A DNA stretch of 64,000 bases from Paracraurococcus sp042666655. Its GTDB lineage: Bacteria; Pseudomonadota; Alphaproteobacteria; Acetobacterales; Acetobacteraceae. The notes under the pieces were generated by a model that did no database searches, was not told where the DNA came from, and worked only from the letters and a program-made list of their open reading frames with translations. The translations under genes were made by a program, and so were the position numbers. Positions 25,579 through 35,424 of the stretch are shown here, in pieces; position 1 is the stretch's first letter; each line of letters begins with the position of its first letter. The stretch lies in the NCBI RefSeq assembly GCF_042666655.1, contig NZ_JBHTDE010000015.1, forward strand, positions 1-64,000, given 5' to 3'.

Positions 25579-25878
25579 TCAGCCCGGCATCTGCACTCCC
25601 AGCTGCAGTGCCGCTGCCTGAAGCAGCGCCACGTCACCCTCACGCCACTGGCGCCGGGTCAGCAGACCGGTCCCTTCACGCGCCGGCATGCCGAGGGCCT
25701 CGCCGATCGCGGCGGGCGTGGTGATGCCGCGATCTTCCAGCTCCCGGCCGATCAGGATGCGTAGGCGGATTGTGGTCAGCCGGTCGGCCTGACGGGCCCG
25801 GCGTTCCTCAGACGTGAGCTTGGGCTTCGCGGGTGTCGATGGCGGCGGATGATCCGGGGTCGGGTCCATGCGGGTCAA
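25579..25878 (-). CDS. Small HTH-like protein, dispersed family copy 3
   Basis: A 99-residue copy with PAKPKLTSEERRARQADRL, TTIRLRILIGRELEDRGITT, AAIGEALGMPAREGTGLLTR and RQWREGDVALLQAAALQLGV. The TTG at 25878 or the ATG three codons later (25869) could start it. The DNA just upstream (encoding DYLTRM) resembles the segment upstream of copy 1, suggesting these two copies share a recent ancestor. Confidence 0.58.
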   Translation of the reverse strand: MTRMDPTPDHPPPSTPAKPKLTSEERRARQADRLTTIRLRILIGRELEDRGITTPAAIGEALGMPAREGTGLLTRRQWREGDVALLQAAALQLGVQMPG

Positions 25879-26197
25879 GTAGTCCTCGTGATGGCTGCCG
25901 CCACCCTGGCGCCCAGGTCCCTGCCCTCCCCTACACCTTACCCCACCGCCGATGGTTACCGCGTTCTCGCTAGATCGTTGCAGATCGGCGGACGATCAGC
26001 CGCCGATCGACGGGGCTCGGCGTCTTCGGTCGCTCCCCAAAACTGCCGGTTGGGCCGCCCTGGAATGGGAAAGCGTGCGCCGCAAACCCGCTTCCGACTG
26101 CGAATGTGGCAGCCCTTTCCTCACCTCCGATAATCCAACCTTACTCGTGCTCTTCTTCGACCTCAGAGCCGACTAAAGTATTCATATTCCTTGATAT
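25879..26197. other. No gene seen
   Basis: About 320 bases with no frame of coding character. The stretch near 26165-26200 is AT-rich (AAAGTATTCATATTCCTTGATATC) and could contain a terminator region or promoter, but no clear boxes or hairpins are visible. Confidence 0.35.
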
Positions 26198-27295
26198 CTA
26201 CGATCCTTGCTCGCGTGTGTAGCGGCTCAGTCCTGCCGCGTCTGCTTCGCGTACTGCCCGCGCTTTCGCCATGCACACGACGGCTGATCGGGCGATCGCT
26301 TCCACGGCCATGTCCGGGAAGGGCAGCACGGAACTCACGTTGATCTCGCACAGCACGTAGGTGTCGGAGCCGGCGGCGTCGCGCGGGCCGAGCAGGAAGT
26401 CGGCGTCCCAGACGGCCGGCAAGTCTTTGGGCGCCAGCCCGAGCAGCCCCAGCATCCGCGGCAGCCAATCCTCCTCCATGGCCCGGCGCAGGCGGCCGAA
26501 GCGCGGCTCCGTGGCGGGATGCATGGTCTTCGCGGACGCCATGCCGAGGGCCGGCATCGCCGCGCCCAGGGGCAGGCGGGGAAACTGCTCGCCGAAGCCG
26601 ACGACCGCGTCGCCGGAAAGGTAACAGCGGATCATTCCCTCGCCGACGCGCGGCTGGAAAGCCTGGTCCACCACGCGGCCGCCGGCCTCGAACAGGGTCC
26701 GGCAGCGGGCAAGGAAGGCGCCAAGCGGCAGTTGCTCCACCGCATCGCTCGCGGCGGCCTGCACGGTGACCACAGCCGTGTTGGGTGCCATTTCCACCTT
26801 CCAGACATCCTGCCCATCATTGCCCCGGTTGCGCTTGAGCACCCGTGCCTGCCCGGCGGCGAGGCGGGCGGGGCACTCTCGAGCGAGCGCCTCGAAGCTC
26901 TCGTAGAGATGGGTGTCGGCGCCCCAGCCCAGATCACGCGTGCGGACCAGCACCTCCTTCGTCCCCATCGCCAGGATCACGTCGGGATGGGCGCTCACCC
27001 ACACACCCGCCGCCGCGACCTCGCGCAGCATCGGGTCGAGGCGCGAGCGGTCCTGCCCCTCCGCGAGCGGATTCACCCAGACCATCGCGCCGTCGCAGCC
27101 GAGCAGGCGTTCCCGCGCGGCCGCGGCCGCCTCGTCAAAATAGGCGACCGGCTCGACCGCCACGCCCAGGGCGGCCAGGGCCGCCATCAGGGGCTGCAGC
27201 CGCGTCTGGTGCCGCGTAGGCTGTTCGGGTGCGTGCGGATCGCCGCGCCAGACCAGGGCGAGGCGCAGGGCGGTGGCGTATGGAGGCGCGCTCAT
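26198..27295 (-). CDS. ATP-grasp superfamily protein (Cj0069-like)
   Basis: A 365-residue protein of the ATP-grasp fold, similar to the Cj0069 family. Seen are MVWVNPLAEGQDRSRLDPML, HPDVILAMGTKEVLVRTRDLG (entry to the ATP-grasp domain), ARVLKRNRGNDGQDVWKVE (nucleotide-binding strand with Lys), and a C-terminal DADFLLGPRD followed by YVLCEINVSSVLPFPD, where the Asp and Glu-x-Asn are the magnesium/ATP ligands. ATP-grasp enzymes ligate a carboxylate to an amine or thiol; the substrate is unknown. It overlaps the rhodanese pseudogene by four bases (ATGA), so they once formed an operon. Confidence 0.8.
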   Translation of the reverse strand: MSAPPYATALRLALVWRGDPHAPEQPTRHQTRLQPLMAALAALGVAVEPVAYFDEAAAAARERLLGCDGAMVWVNPLAEGQDRSRLDPMLREVAAAGVWVSAHPDVILAMGTKEVLVRTRDLGWGADTHLYESFEALARECPARLAAGQARVLKRNRGNDGQDVWKVEMAPNTAVVTVQAAASDAVEQLPLGAFLARCRTLFEAGGRVVDQAFQPRVGEGMIRCYLSGDAVVGFGEQFPRLPLGAAMPALGMASAKTMHPATEPRFGRLRRAMEEDWLPRMLGLLGLAPKDLPAVWDADFLLGPRDAAGSDTYVLCEINVSSVLPFPDMAVEAIARSAVVCMAKARAVREADAAGLSRYTREQGS

Positions 27296-27998
27296 GCCAG
27301 CGTCTCCGCCTCAAGCGTATCGAAATGGGTCAGACTGTTGGCCTTTGTCCAGAGCCCAACGCCGCCCGCTTCGGCGAGGCTGCAGTTCGTGGCGCCGAAC
27401 AGCACCCGCCCGACCTCGAGCCGGTCGCCCCGGACCGAAAGGCCGAGGCGCTGCCAACGGTCCCGCGGCACCCGCGCATCTACGCCGGCGAACTGGATCC
27501 GCCGTCCGTCCACGACGCGGTAGGGCCGGACATTGTCCTCCAGCGCGTTGGTGCGGGCGACGTAGTAGTTGCGCGCGTCGCGGAAGCGCACGACCAGCCG
27601 CGCACAGGTCACCCAGAGTGTCCTGCCTGCCGCGTCGCAAGTCGGCGGCCGGTCCGGGCGGGCCAGCGACCCACCCGCCGCGGCCCACGCCTCGAAGCCG
27701 CCCTCGAGCACCTCGGCCGGTGTGCCGTGGTGCCGCAGCCAAGCGGCAACGCCCTGGCTGAGCTTCAGGCCGCGTTGGCAGACGACCGCGACGGGCGCAG
27801 GCCCGGAGCCGGCCGCCCTGTCGGCGATGCGGCGGTGATCGCGCCGGAGCGAGGCGGGCAAGGTGCGGGGATCGCGGGCAAGGTGCGGGGATCGGCGGCG
27901 AAGTTCTTATCCGTGCGGACATCGAGGATGCGCGGTGCCTCGGGCGTGCCGACGAGGCGTGCGAGGTGCGAGGCGGTGATGATGTCGGTATCAGGCAC
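27292..27998 (-). pseudogene. Rhodanese-domain gene broken by a 20-bp tandem duplication, chimeric 3' end
   Basis: The intact ancestor can be read across two frames: a rhodanese domain from DTDIITASHLARLVG and ILDVRTDKNFAADPRTLP to VAVVCQRGLKLSQGVAAWLR (active-site Cys in CQRGLK) and EVLEGGFEAWAAAGG. A perfect 20-bp tandem duplication (27855-27894) shifts the frame in the middle of the domain. After the rhodanese, AAGRTLWVTCAR looks like the start of a chromate-resistance ChrB-type domain but switches at once to FRDARNYYVARTNALEDNVR and VGLWTKANSLTHFD, the tail of a DUF1080/concanavalin-like protein. So the gene is both a chimera and frameshifted. The N-terminal GTG at 27998 is the likely original start. 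Confidence 0.75.
27855..27894. repeat. Perfect 20-bp tandem duplication inside the rhodanese gene
   Basis: Two identical 20-base units in direct succession (each starting CGGGCAAGGTGC). Because 20 is not a multiple of three it shifts the frame; removing one unit restores a continuous rhodanese sequence (ADPRTLPASLRRDH). The absence of differences between units indicates a recent event. Confidence 0.9.
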
Positions 27999-28034
27999 GT
28001 GCGTCCTCTCCGCTGGCGCTGGGCGCCGGGGCAT

Positions 28035-28522
28035 GGACGCGATGCTTGGGCCGAAGCCTCACGGGGCGATCGCGGAGAGCCCCTGTCCAAATCGTTGGTA
28101 TGGTCCCGCTGGCTCGTCAAGACCGAGCGCGAACCGTCACCAAGAGAGTCTGCTCAGGGCGGCAAGCGGTCGTTCGCGCGGGTGTTGCCGCGCCGTCCCG
28201 TGGAGCCATGGCGAAACCGCTTTCCTGCGCCCCGGGGAGGCGGCCGGTGCGCGCGGGGTGTGTCCCGCTCCGGCGCCGCGGGAGCAACCACGCCCGGTGC
28301 GTGCGAGCGGCCCCGCCGAACGCGCTTTGCGGAGGCGCCGCCGCGGGTCTAGCCTCGCCGGGCACGCATGACGCGGCACGCATCGCCGCGGGAGGAGGGG
28401 CGCATGGCGCGCGGGACGCGACGCCGCACGCCGGCAGCCGGAGCTGCGGCCCGCCGTCGCCTCGGACGTTCACCCACGGTGGATATGCCGGTGCGCGCCC
28501 GCACTCGGCGGGGTGGCGGCCC
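28035..28522. other. Upstream region of the cyclase gene
   Basis: About 490 bases with no supported gene. A plus-strand frame is open throughout and joined to the cyclase, but it is arginine/proline-rich without family resemblance, and the SAM domain begins exactly at the GTG at 28523. A promoter is expected here; none is obvious. Confidence 0.4.
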
Positions 28523-31500
28523 GTGACGGACGTCGGCACCTGGCTGCGCGGCCTGGGGCTCGGGCAATACGAGGCGGCGTTCCGCGACAACGACGTCGGC
28601 TCCGACCTGCTGCCCGGCCTCACGGCCGAGGACCTCAAGGAACTCGGCGTCGCCTCGCTCGGCCACCGCAAGCGGCTGCTCGCCGCGATCGCCGCGCTGC
28701 GCCCCGGAGCGGTTGCTCCCCAGCCAGGTCTGGGGGACACCCGCACGCCGCCCGTTGCTCCCGCGGAGGCCGTCGGCGCGGAGCGGCGGCAGCTCGCCGT
28801 GCTGTTCTGCGACCTCGCCGGCTCGACCGCGCTCTCCGCCCGGCTCGACCCGGAAGACATGCGCGCGGTCGTCAACGCCTACCACGCCGCGGTCGGCGAT
28901 GCGGTGCGGCGGCGGGATGGCTATGTCGCCAAGCTGCTGGGCGATGGGGTGCTGGCCTACTTCGGCTGGCCACACGCTCACGAGGACGACGCCGAGCGCG
29001 CCGTGCGCGCGGGCTTGGCGGCGGTGGACGCGGTGGCACGGCTGTGCGCCCCGGGCGGTGGCCCGCTGGCCGCGCGCGCGGGCCTCGCCACGGGTGAGGT
29101 CGTCGTGGGCGAGGTGCTGGGTGAGGGCGAGGCGCGCGAGCGCGGCGTGGTGGGCGAAACGCCGAACCTGGCCGCCCGCCTGCAGGCGGTTGCCGAGCCC
29201 GGCGCGGTGGTGGCCGACGCGGCGACGCGCCGCCTCACGGGCGCGCTGTTCGCGTGGGAGGACATGGGCGAAGCGGAGGTGAAGGGCCTGCTGCGGCCGG
29301 TGCGAGCGTGGCGGGCGCTGGGCGAGAGCGGCGTCGAGAGCCGCTTCGAGGCGCTGCGATCCGACGCCGCGGCGCCGATGGTGGGCCGGGAGGAGGAGCT
29401 GGAGCTGCTGCTGCGGCGCTGGCGGCGGGTGCGCGCCGGTGAGGGGCAGGTGGTGCTGCTGCGCGGCGAGCCCGGCATCGGCAAGTCGCGCCTGACCGCC
29501 GCGCTCCTTGAGGCGATAGCCGAGGAGCACGAGGAGATGGTCTTCCAGTGCTCGCCCCAGCACACGGACAGCGCGCTGCGGCCCGTCGTCGCGCGGCTGG
29601 AGCACGCGGCCGACCTCGCACCGAGCGACGCGCCGGTGGCCCGCCTCGCCAAGCTGGAGGCGTGGCTGCTGCCGCTCGATCCACCGCCCGGGGACGTGGC
29701 GCTCGTCGCGGATCTGCTGTCCGTGCCGACGCTGGGCCGCTGGCCGAGCCTGGGCGACCTCTCGCCGCAGGCGCGCCGGACGCGTCTGCTGGTCGCGCTG
29801 CTGCGGCGCGTGCGGGCGCTGGCGGCGCGCGCGCCGGTGCTCCTCGTGGTCGAGGACGCGCACTGGGCGGACCCCACCACGCGCGAGCTGCTCGACCTGT
29901 TTGTCGCCGAGGCGCCCGTGCTGCCGCTGCTGCTGGTCGTCACCCACCGCCCCGAGTTCGACCCCAGCGCCTGGCTCGGCCAGCCGCACGTCACCCCAGT
30001 GCAGCTCAACCGGCTCCGCCGGGCCGAGCATTCGGCGCTGCTGCGGCGAGTGGCCGGGGGCAAGGCGCTGCCGCCGGAGGTGGAGGCGGAGGTGCTGGCC
30101 CGCAGCGACGGCGTGCCGCTGTTCGTCGAGGAGGTCGGGAGGGCGGTGCTGGAGTCCGGCCTGCTGCGCGAGGAGGCGGAGCGCTGGGCTCTCGACGGAC
30201 CGCTCCCGCGGCTCGCGGTGCCCGCCAGCCTGCAGGCCTCTCTGGTCGCCCGGCTCGACCGGCTGCCGTCCGCGCGCGAGGCGGCGCAGGCCGGCGCGGT
30301 CATCGGGCGCGAGTTCGCCCACGACCTGCTCGCCGCCGTGGCGGGCGTGCCCGCGCCGGCGCTGCGCAGCGCGCTCGACGCGCTGGTTGCCGCCGACCTG
30401 TTCCAGCGCTGCGGGACGCCACCGGAGGCGCTCTACGCCTTCCGCCACGCGCTGATCCGCGACGCCGCCGAGAGCACCCTGCTGCGCGAACGCCGCCGAG
30501 AGTTGCACCGCCGCGCCGCCGAGGCGATCGAGCGGCTCCGCCCCGAGGCCGTGGAGCGCGAGCCCGAGCTGCTGGCGCGCCACCGCGCCGAGGCGGGCGA
30601 GGCGGAGGCCGCCGCGGCGCTCTACCTGCGCGCCGCCGAGCGGGCGGCGGCGCGCTCGGCGTTGCGCGAGGCCCGCGCCCACCTCGCCCGCGGGCTCGCC
30701 TTGCTGCCCGGGGTGGCGGACGCGGACGCGGCGCAGCGGCTGGAGGTCGGGCTCCTGACGGTGCGCGGCAACGTGGCCAACGCGGACGCGGGCCTCGGCT
30801 CGGCGGAGAGCGGGCGGGCCTTCGGGCGCGCCGTCGCGCTTTGCCGCGCTTCCGGCGAGGAGGGTGCGCCCCTGGCCCGCGCGCTCTGCGGGCTGTGGAC
30901 CCACAGGCTGCACGCCGGCGACTTCGCCGAGGCCGCGCGGCTCGCGGAGGCGGCCGTCCGGGCGGCGCGACGGGGCGGCGGCCCGGGCCTGCGGCGGAGC
31001 GCCCTGGCCGCGCTCGGAAGCACCCGCTGCCTGATGGGCGAGCACGCGGCGGCCGCGCCGCCGCTGCGGGAGGTGTTGGCGGACCCGGACGCCTTCGAGG
31101 TCGGGCCGTGGACCGGCTCGGCGTCGGCGGGCAGCCTCGCCCAGGTCTTCCTCTGCCGCGTGCTATTGGCCACGAGCGCGCTCGATCGGTCCGCCGCGCA
31201 CGCGGCGGAGGTCCTGGCGCGGACCGCCGGACGGGGGCACCTCGCCTCCCGGGCGACCGCGCTGGCCGGCTGCTGCGCGCACGCCTGGATCGCCGGCGAC
31301 GCCGCGCTGCTGCGGGAGCGGACGCGGACCCTCGCCGCGCTCGCGGCCGCCGAGGGCTTCCCGCACTGGGCGGTGCGGGCGCGCGCCTACGAGGGCTGGG
31401 CGGCGGCGGCGGAGGGGCGGGCGGCGGAGGGCGTCGGCCTCATGGAGGAGAGCCTGGCGGCGCAGCGGGCGGCGGGCACGACGCTGCTGCTGCCACTGTT

Positions 31501-31927
31501 CGAGGCGATGCTCTCCGACGCGCACCTGCTGGCCGGGGACGCGGCGGCGGCGCTGTCGCACGCCGAGGAGGGGCTCGCCATCGCCGCCCGCACCGGCGAG
31601 GCGTGGTTCGACGCCGAGCTGCGCCGGCGCCTCAGTTGCGTGCTGCTGCGCCTCGACCCGGGCGACGCGGGGCGTGCGGAGGCCGAGTTCCGGCGCGCCA
31701 TCGAGATCGCGCGGTCGCAGGGGGCGCGGCTGTTCGAGCTGCGCGCCGCGCGCGATCTCGCGCGGCTGCTTCGCGATCTGGGCGGTGCCGCCGCGGCGCG
31801 CGACCTGCTCGCGCCGGTCTACGCGTCCTTCACCGAGGGCTTCGGCTTCCCCGACCTGGTCGAGGCGCGCGCGCTGCTGCGGGAGCTGGGGGCCGCGCCG
31901 CGGCGTGGGGAGGCCCCCGCGCGGTGA
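28523..31927 (+). CDS. SAM / class III nucleotide cyclase / AAA / TPR signalling protein
   Basis: A 1134-residue multidomain regulator. Residues 1-60 are a SAM domain (WLRGLGLGQYEAAFRDNDVG, LKELGVASLGHRKRLL). About 90-270 is a class III adenylate/guanylate cyclase with both metal-binding aspartates (AVLFCDLAGSTALSARL and KLLGDGVLAYFGWP) and GETPNLAARLQ with the transition-state Asn/Arg. About 285-560 is a STAND/AAA-type ATPase: LRGEPGIGKSRLTAALLE (Walker A) and VLLVVEDAHWADPTTRELLD (Walker B). The rest consists of TPR-like helical repeats for protein binding. This architecture is common in Bradyrhizobium and Acetobacteraceae; the ligand is unknown. The start GTG coincides with the beginning of the SAM domain. 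Confidence 0.9.
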   Translation: MTDVGTWLRGLGLGQYEAAFRDNDVGSDLLPGLTAEDLKELGVASLGHRKRLLAAIAALRPGAVAPQPGLGDTRTPPVAPAEAVGAERRQLAVLFCDLAGSTALSARLDPEDMRAVVNAYHAAVGDAVRRRDGYVAKLLGDGVLAYFGWPHAHEDDAERAVRAGLAAVDAVARLCAPGGGPLAARAGLATGEVVVGEVLGEGEARERGVVGETPNLAARLQAVAEPGAVVADAATRRLTGALFAWEDMGEAEVKGLLRPVRAWRALGESGVESRFEALRSDAAAPMVGREEELELLLRRWRRVRAGEGQVVLLRGEPGIGKSRLTAALLEAIAEEHEEMVFQCSPQHTDSALRPVVARLEHAADLAPSDAPVARLAKLEAWLLPLDPPPGDVALVADLLSVPTLGRWPSLGDLSPQARRTRLLVALLRRVRALAARAPVLLVVEDAHWADPTTRELLDLFVAEAPVLPLLLVVTHRPEFDPSAWLGQPHVTPVQLNRLRRAEHSALLRRVAGGKALPPEVEAEVLARSDGVPLFVEEVGRAVLESGLLREEAERWALDGPLPRLAVPASLQASLVARLDRLPSAREAAQAGAVIGREFAHDLLAAVAGVPAPALRSALDALVAADLFQRCGTPPEALYAFRHALIRDAAESTLLRERRRELHRRAAEAIERLRPEAVEREPELLARHRAEAGEAEAAAALYLRAAERAAARSALREARAHLARGLALLPGVADADAAQRLEVGLLTVRGNVANADAGLGSAESGRAFGRAVALCRASGEEGAPLARALCGLWTHRLHAGDFAEAARLAEAAVRAARRGGGPGLRRSALAALGSTRCLMGEHAAAAPPLREVLADPDAFEVGPWTGSASAGSLAQVFLCRVLLATSALDRSAAHAAEVLARTAGRGHLASRATALAGCCAHAWIAGDAALLRERTRTLAALAAAEGFPHWAVRARAYEGWAAAAEGRAAEGVGLMEESLAAQRAAGTTLLLPLFEAMLSDAHLLAGDAAAALSHAEEGLAIAARTGEAWFDAELRRRLSCVLLRLDPGDAGRAEAEFRRAIEIARSQGARLFELRAARDLARLLRDLGGAAAARDLLAPVYASFTEGFGFPDLVEARALLRELGAAPRRGEAPAR

Positions 31928-31939
31928 CGCCGCCGGGGC

Positions 31940-32216
31940 ATCGCTGCGCCGCGAGCTCGTGGTGGCGGCGGTCCCGACTGGCCGTGAGGAGGTCGAGGTC
32001 TCCGTCGCCGACACTAGCCCTGGCCTGCCGCGGGAAGGTACCGACCACTTGTTCGAGCCATTCGTGACCACCAAGCCGGGTGGCATGGGCGTGGGCCTGT
32101 CGATTTGCTGCACAATTCTCGCGGCGCATGGTGGGCGGCTCTGGGCCGAGCCCAACCCCGGCGGCGGCACGGTGTTCCGCTTCACCCTGCCCGCGCCCTC
32201 GGACGTGGTGGCGTAG
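31940..32216 (+). pseudogene. Histidine kinase C-terminal (ATPase domain) fragment
   Basis: About 90 codons reading VEVSVADTSPGLPREGTDHL, FEPFVTTKPGGMGVGLSICC and AHGGRLWAEPNPGGGTVFRF, the N-, G1- and G2-box region of a FixL-like kinase ATPase domain. No dimerisation or sensor part is present in front of it; the upstream frame overlaps the cyclase end. The first G-box shows DTSPGL instead of DTGPGL. A truncated relic. Confidence 0.8.
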
Positions 32217-32444
32217 CCGCGCAGCGCGAGGACACTGCTCCCACAAACATTGACCCGAGCCAGCGAAGCGGGAGGTCCGCAGTGGGTCGATCCCGGCGGA
32301 AGCCGGAGGGCGGCCACACTACCGCGCAGATGCGCGGAGAGTACGCCTTCGCGTGCCAAGCGAGCCGCATTCGCGACCTCGGCCGGTGTGTGCCGGCCGC
32401 AGGCCAGGAGAGCACGAGGCAAGTACGCGGAAGGGCGCCGCCGG

Positions 32445-34160
32445 CTACCCCGCCCGGAGCAGCACGCCTGGCCGCGCCCCCGTCTCCTCGCCCTCCTCAA
32501 AGACCGGCAGGCCCGAGACCATCGTCATCCCGTAGCCCTCGACGCGCTGGATCAGCCGCCGCCCGCCGGCGGGCAGGTCGGCGATCATCTCCGGGTGGTG
32601 CGCACGGAGCCCCGCGAGGTCAATCAGGTTCAGGTCCGCCTTCAGCCCCGGCGCCAGGCGGCCGCGGTCGGAGAGGCCCATGAAGTCCGCCGTCTCGCCG
32701 GTCATGCGCTTCACGACGAACTCCAGCGGCAGGCGCGGCCCGCGGGCACGGTCGCGCACCCAGTGGGTCAGCATGAAGGTCGGGATCGCGCCGTCACAGA
32801 TCGACCCGCAATGCGCGCCGCCGTCCGACAGGCCGAAGACGGTGTGCGGGTCGCAGAGCAGGTCGCGGATCACCGCGTGGTCGCCGGTCGCGTAGTTGGC
32901 CAGTGGGAAGAACAGCATCCGCCCGCCGTCGCCGGCGGTCAGGTAGTCGTAGCAGTAGTCCTGTGGCGTCTGGCCCGCGCGCGCGGCCATGGCGGCGACG
33001 CTGCGCTCGGCGGTCGGCTCGTAGTCCGGCGGCTCGCCGAGAACGAACATCCCCTCCCAGCGCGTGGCGATGAAGCGGGAGAGGGGTGGCAGCAGCCGCA
33101 GCAGGCGAGGCGAGGCCTCCTCGGCAAGGATGCGTGCGCGCGTCGCCGGATCGCGGAGGCGGGCCAGCCGCTGCGGCAGCGGCAGGGTGGCAAGCTCCGC
33201 GAAGCTCTCGCGCAGGATGAAGGGGTTGAGGTCGGTCGAGAGGCCGAGCAGCAGTCCCGCCGGTCGGCCGCCGACCTGTCCAGTCAGCGCAAGCCCCTCG
33301 GCGCGGGCGGCGCGGATTGCCGCGGTGATGCGCGGCAGGCGCGCGCGGTCATGCGCGCGGTCGAAATGCAGGAAGTAGAGCGGCCGGCCGCTGGTGCGGG
33401 CGAAGTCGCGCATCCAGGCGAACTCGGCGTCCACGTCCTCGAAATCGGCATTGAGGCCGAGCGCGCCGCGGCCTGCGGTCCTCAGCGCGCGCGCCAAGCC
33501 CATCAGTTCCGCATGGTCGGAATAGCGCCCCGGCACCTGCTCGCCGGCGCGAGTCATGTGCTGGTCGGTGCGGCTCGTCGTGATGCCGAAGGCGCCGGCG
33601 CGCAGAGCCTCGGCGGCAAGGCGCTCCATCGCGGCGATGTCCTCAGCCGTTGCCGCCTCGCGCCGGATCGCGCGCTCGCCCATGACGTAGACGCGGAGTG
33701 GATGGTGGGCGAGCTGCGTGCCGACATCGACGGTGCGAGGCATGCGGCCCAGCGTGTCGAGGTACTCGCCGAAGCTCTCCCAGTCCCAGCGCAGGCCTTC
33801 CGTGAAGACAACGCCCGGGACCTCTTCGACGCCCTCCATCAGATCGATCAGCGCTTGGTGGTGCTCGCGGCGGGCCGGGGCGAAGCCGACGCCGCAGTTG
33901 CCGAAGATCACCGTGGTCACGCCGTGGTTCGAAGAGGGCCGCAACACCGGGTCCCAGGTCGCCTGGCCGTCATAATGGGTGTGAATATCGACCCAACCCG
34001 GCGTGACCAGCCGGCCGCCGGCGCGGACCTCCCGCCGCCCGGCCGCGGCCTTGCCGCCGGCTTGAACAATCCGATCGCCCTCGACGGCAAGGTCGCCGGC
34101 GAAGGGCGCGGCGCCCGTGCCGTCCACGATCAGCGCGTCGCGGAAGACGATGTCGTGCAT
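32445..34160 (-). CDS. N-acyl-D-amino-acid deacylase (D-aminoacylase) family amidohydrolase
   Basis: A 571-residue zinc amidohydrolase. The N-terminal strand domain leads to PGWVDIHTHYDGQATWDPVL, where His-x-His binds zinc and the Asp-Gly follows the family pattern; TTVIFGNCGVGFAPAR contains the metal-ligand Cys of D-aminoacylases. Later come the HFDRAHDR segment and HTVFGLSDGGAHCGSICDGA with the catalytic Asp, then SDRGRLAPGLKADLNLIDL, typical of the C-terminal domain. These enzymes remove the acyl group from N-acyl-D-amino acids or hydrolyse related amides. It lies alone in its direction; function is inferred from the family. Confidence 0.85.
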   Translation of the reverse strand: MHDIVFRDALIVDGTGAAPFAGDLAVEGDRIVQAGGKAAAGRREVRAGGRLVTPGWVDIHTHYDGQATWDPVLRPSSNHGVTTVIFGNCGVGFAPARREHHQALIDLMEGVEEVPGVVFTEGLRWDWESFGEYLDTLGRMPRTVDVGTQLAHHPLRVYVMGERAIRREAATAEDIAAMERLAAEALRAGAFGITTSRTDQHMTRAGEQVPGRYSDHAELMGLARALRTAGRGALGLNADFEDVDAEFAWMRDFARTSGRPLYFLHFDRAHDRARLPRITAAIRAARAEGLALTGQVGGRPAGLLLGLSTDLNPFILRESFAELATLPLPQRLARLRDPATRARILAEEASPRLLRLLPPLSRFIATRWEGMFVLGEPPDYEPTAERSVAAMAARAGQTPQDYCYDYLTAGDGGRMLFFPLANYATGDHAVIRDLLCDPHTVFGLSDGGAHCGSICDGAIPTFMLTHWVRDRARGPRLPLEFVVKRMTGETADFMGLSDRGRLAPGLKADLNLIDLAGLRAHHPEMIADLPAGGRRLIQRVEGYGMTMVSGLPVFEEGEETGARPGVLLRAG

Positions 34161-34501
34161 GGCGGTTCTCCCCTGGCTTTCAGAGGAGTGTGTCAGGCGA
34201 GGCGGCGCCTGTCACACCAACCCTGGGTAAGCGTGCCCTGCGGCGGACGAAGTCGGCTGACCGCCCGAATAGGCGCGGCGGCAAGTGCCGCCCAGCCAAG
34301 CCGCCGGAGACGGCAGCTGATTGGGGCTACGACCGCGCCAGCAGCGCTAGCGGCTAGCGGGTTGGCGCTCGGCGTGAGTTTATGTGAGACATGCTGGAGA
34401 GTTCGCGTTGGGTCGAATTCGGCGGCTCCGGAAAACTCGGTCCAGAGCCTGTCCAAGCTGCGCAACGAGAGCGACCGCTTGGTCCTCCACGCTGCCCGGC
34501 G
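34161..34501. other. No gene seen
   Basis: About 340 bases between the deacylase start and the recombinase stop. A plus-strand frame ends in LSKLRNESDRLVLHAARR at 34500 and might be a gene tail, but no family is recognised. The promoter of the deacylase should lie in this region. Confidence 0.3.
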
Positions 34502-35424
34502 CTAGAGCCCGACCAGTCCGGCCGGGCTCTCGCCGACGAGCTTGGCGCGGCGGACATAGCCGCGCATCGTGCGGATGTCGCGGTGCCTGCTGTGCTCCAT
34601 GATGGTCTCGTCGCGCGCGCCCGCCTTGTAGGCCTCGGTGATGAAGCCAGCGCGCAGCCCATGCAGCGACAGCCGCTCGAGCCCGGCGGGCTTGATGCCG
34701 GCCAGGGCCAGCCGACGTGCCAGGATCCTGGGCAGGGCGTAGGGGTGCAGCGCGGCGGTCTCCACGGTGCCCCAGCGATCGATCTTGCGGAACACCGGGC
34801 CGTACTGGCAGCCGGAGGCCTGCAGCCAGGCCTCCATGGCCCGCACCGGGCAGGTCTCGGGCTTCTTGCCGCGCGGGAGGCCGAGCTCGGCCCCCCTGCC
34901 CTGCTGGTCGGATTTGGCGCGCGGGATCAGCAGGCGCAGGCCCTCGGGCGTGAACGTCAGGTGCTCGCGCTGCACTCCGACCAACTCGGACCGGCGCAGC
35001 GCGGCCGCGAAGCCGAGCAGCAGGAGCGCCCGGTCGCGGGTGCCGGTCAGGCCATCGCTGCAGGTGGCGACCAGCTTGCGGATCTCGGCGGTGCCGAGGG
35101 CGGCGGCGCGGCGCTGGGGCGTGCCGTGCTGGCGGGCGATGCCGGCCAGGGTGTCACGCAGTGCCGGGTGCGACCCCGACCAGGGGTGGCCGGCCATGCG
35201 GTGGGCCCGGCCGATGGCGGCGAGGCGGCGGCGCAGGGTGGCGCCGGCGTGGGTCGTGGCCAGGGCGGCCAGGTAGGCGGCGACGGTCACCGGCGTGGCC
35301 GGCAGCGCAGCGATGTCCTTCTCCCGGCACCACGCCTCGAACGCCGCCCAGTCTGCGGCGTAGGCGGCGAGCGTCGCCGGCGACAGCGCTTGGCGGGCAT
35401 AGCCGGCGGCGCGGGCAACCTCGG
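34502..35424 (-). pseudogene. Tyrosine recombinase, 3' part (split by the tni transposon)
   Basis: Residues 12-316 of a tyrosine recombinase: core-binding domain AGYARQALSPATLAAYAADW, then the catalytic half with RALLLLGFAAALRRSELVGV (first Arg), LSLHGLRAGFITEAYKAG (His-x-x-Arg) and HSRHRDIRTMRGYVRRAKL (His and the nucleophilic Tyr). The family start is missing here; the transposon end begins in the codon after Glu-11. The first 11 codons (MSELALLPDAE) are found at 42591-42623 beyond the other transposon end, and the junction is exact. An open frame runs on through the transposon end to an ATG at 35563, so a fusion protein with a foreign N terminus could still be made. Confidence 0.92.

Noticed and set aside
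28349..31045. 898-codon minus-strand frame opposite the cyclase gene
   Set aside because: Shadow of the SAM/cyclase/AAA gene; its composition mirrors the sense codons and it has no recognisable motif.
29548..32067. 839-codon plus-strand frame overlapping the cyclase
   Set aside because: Out-of-frame shadow, almost only Ala/Arg/Gly/Pro.
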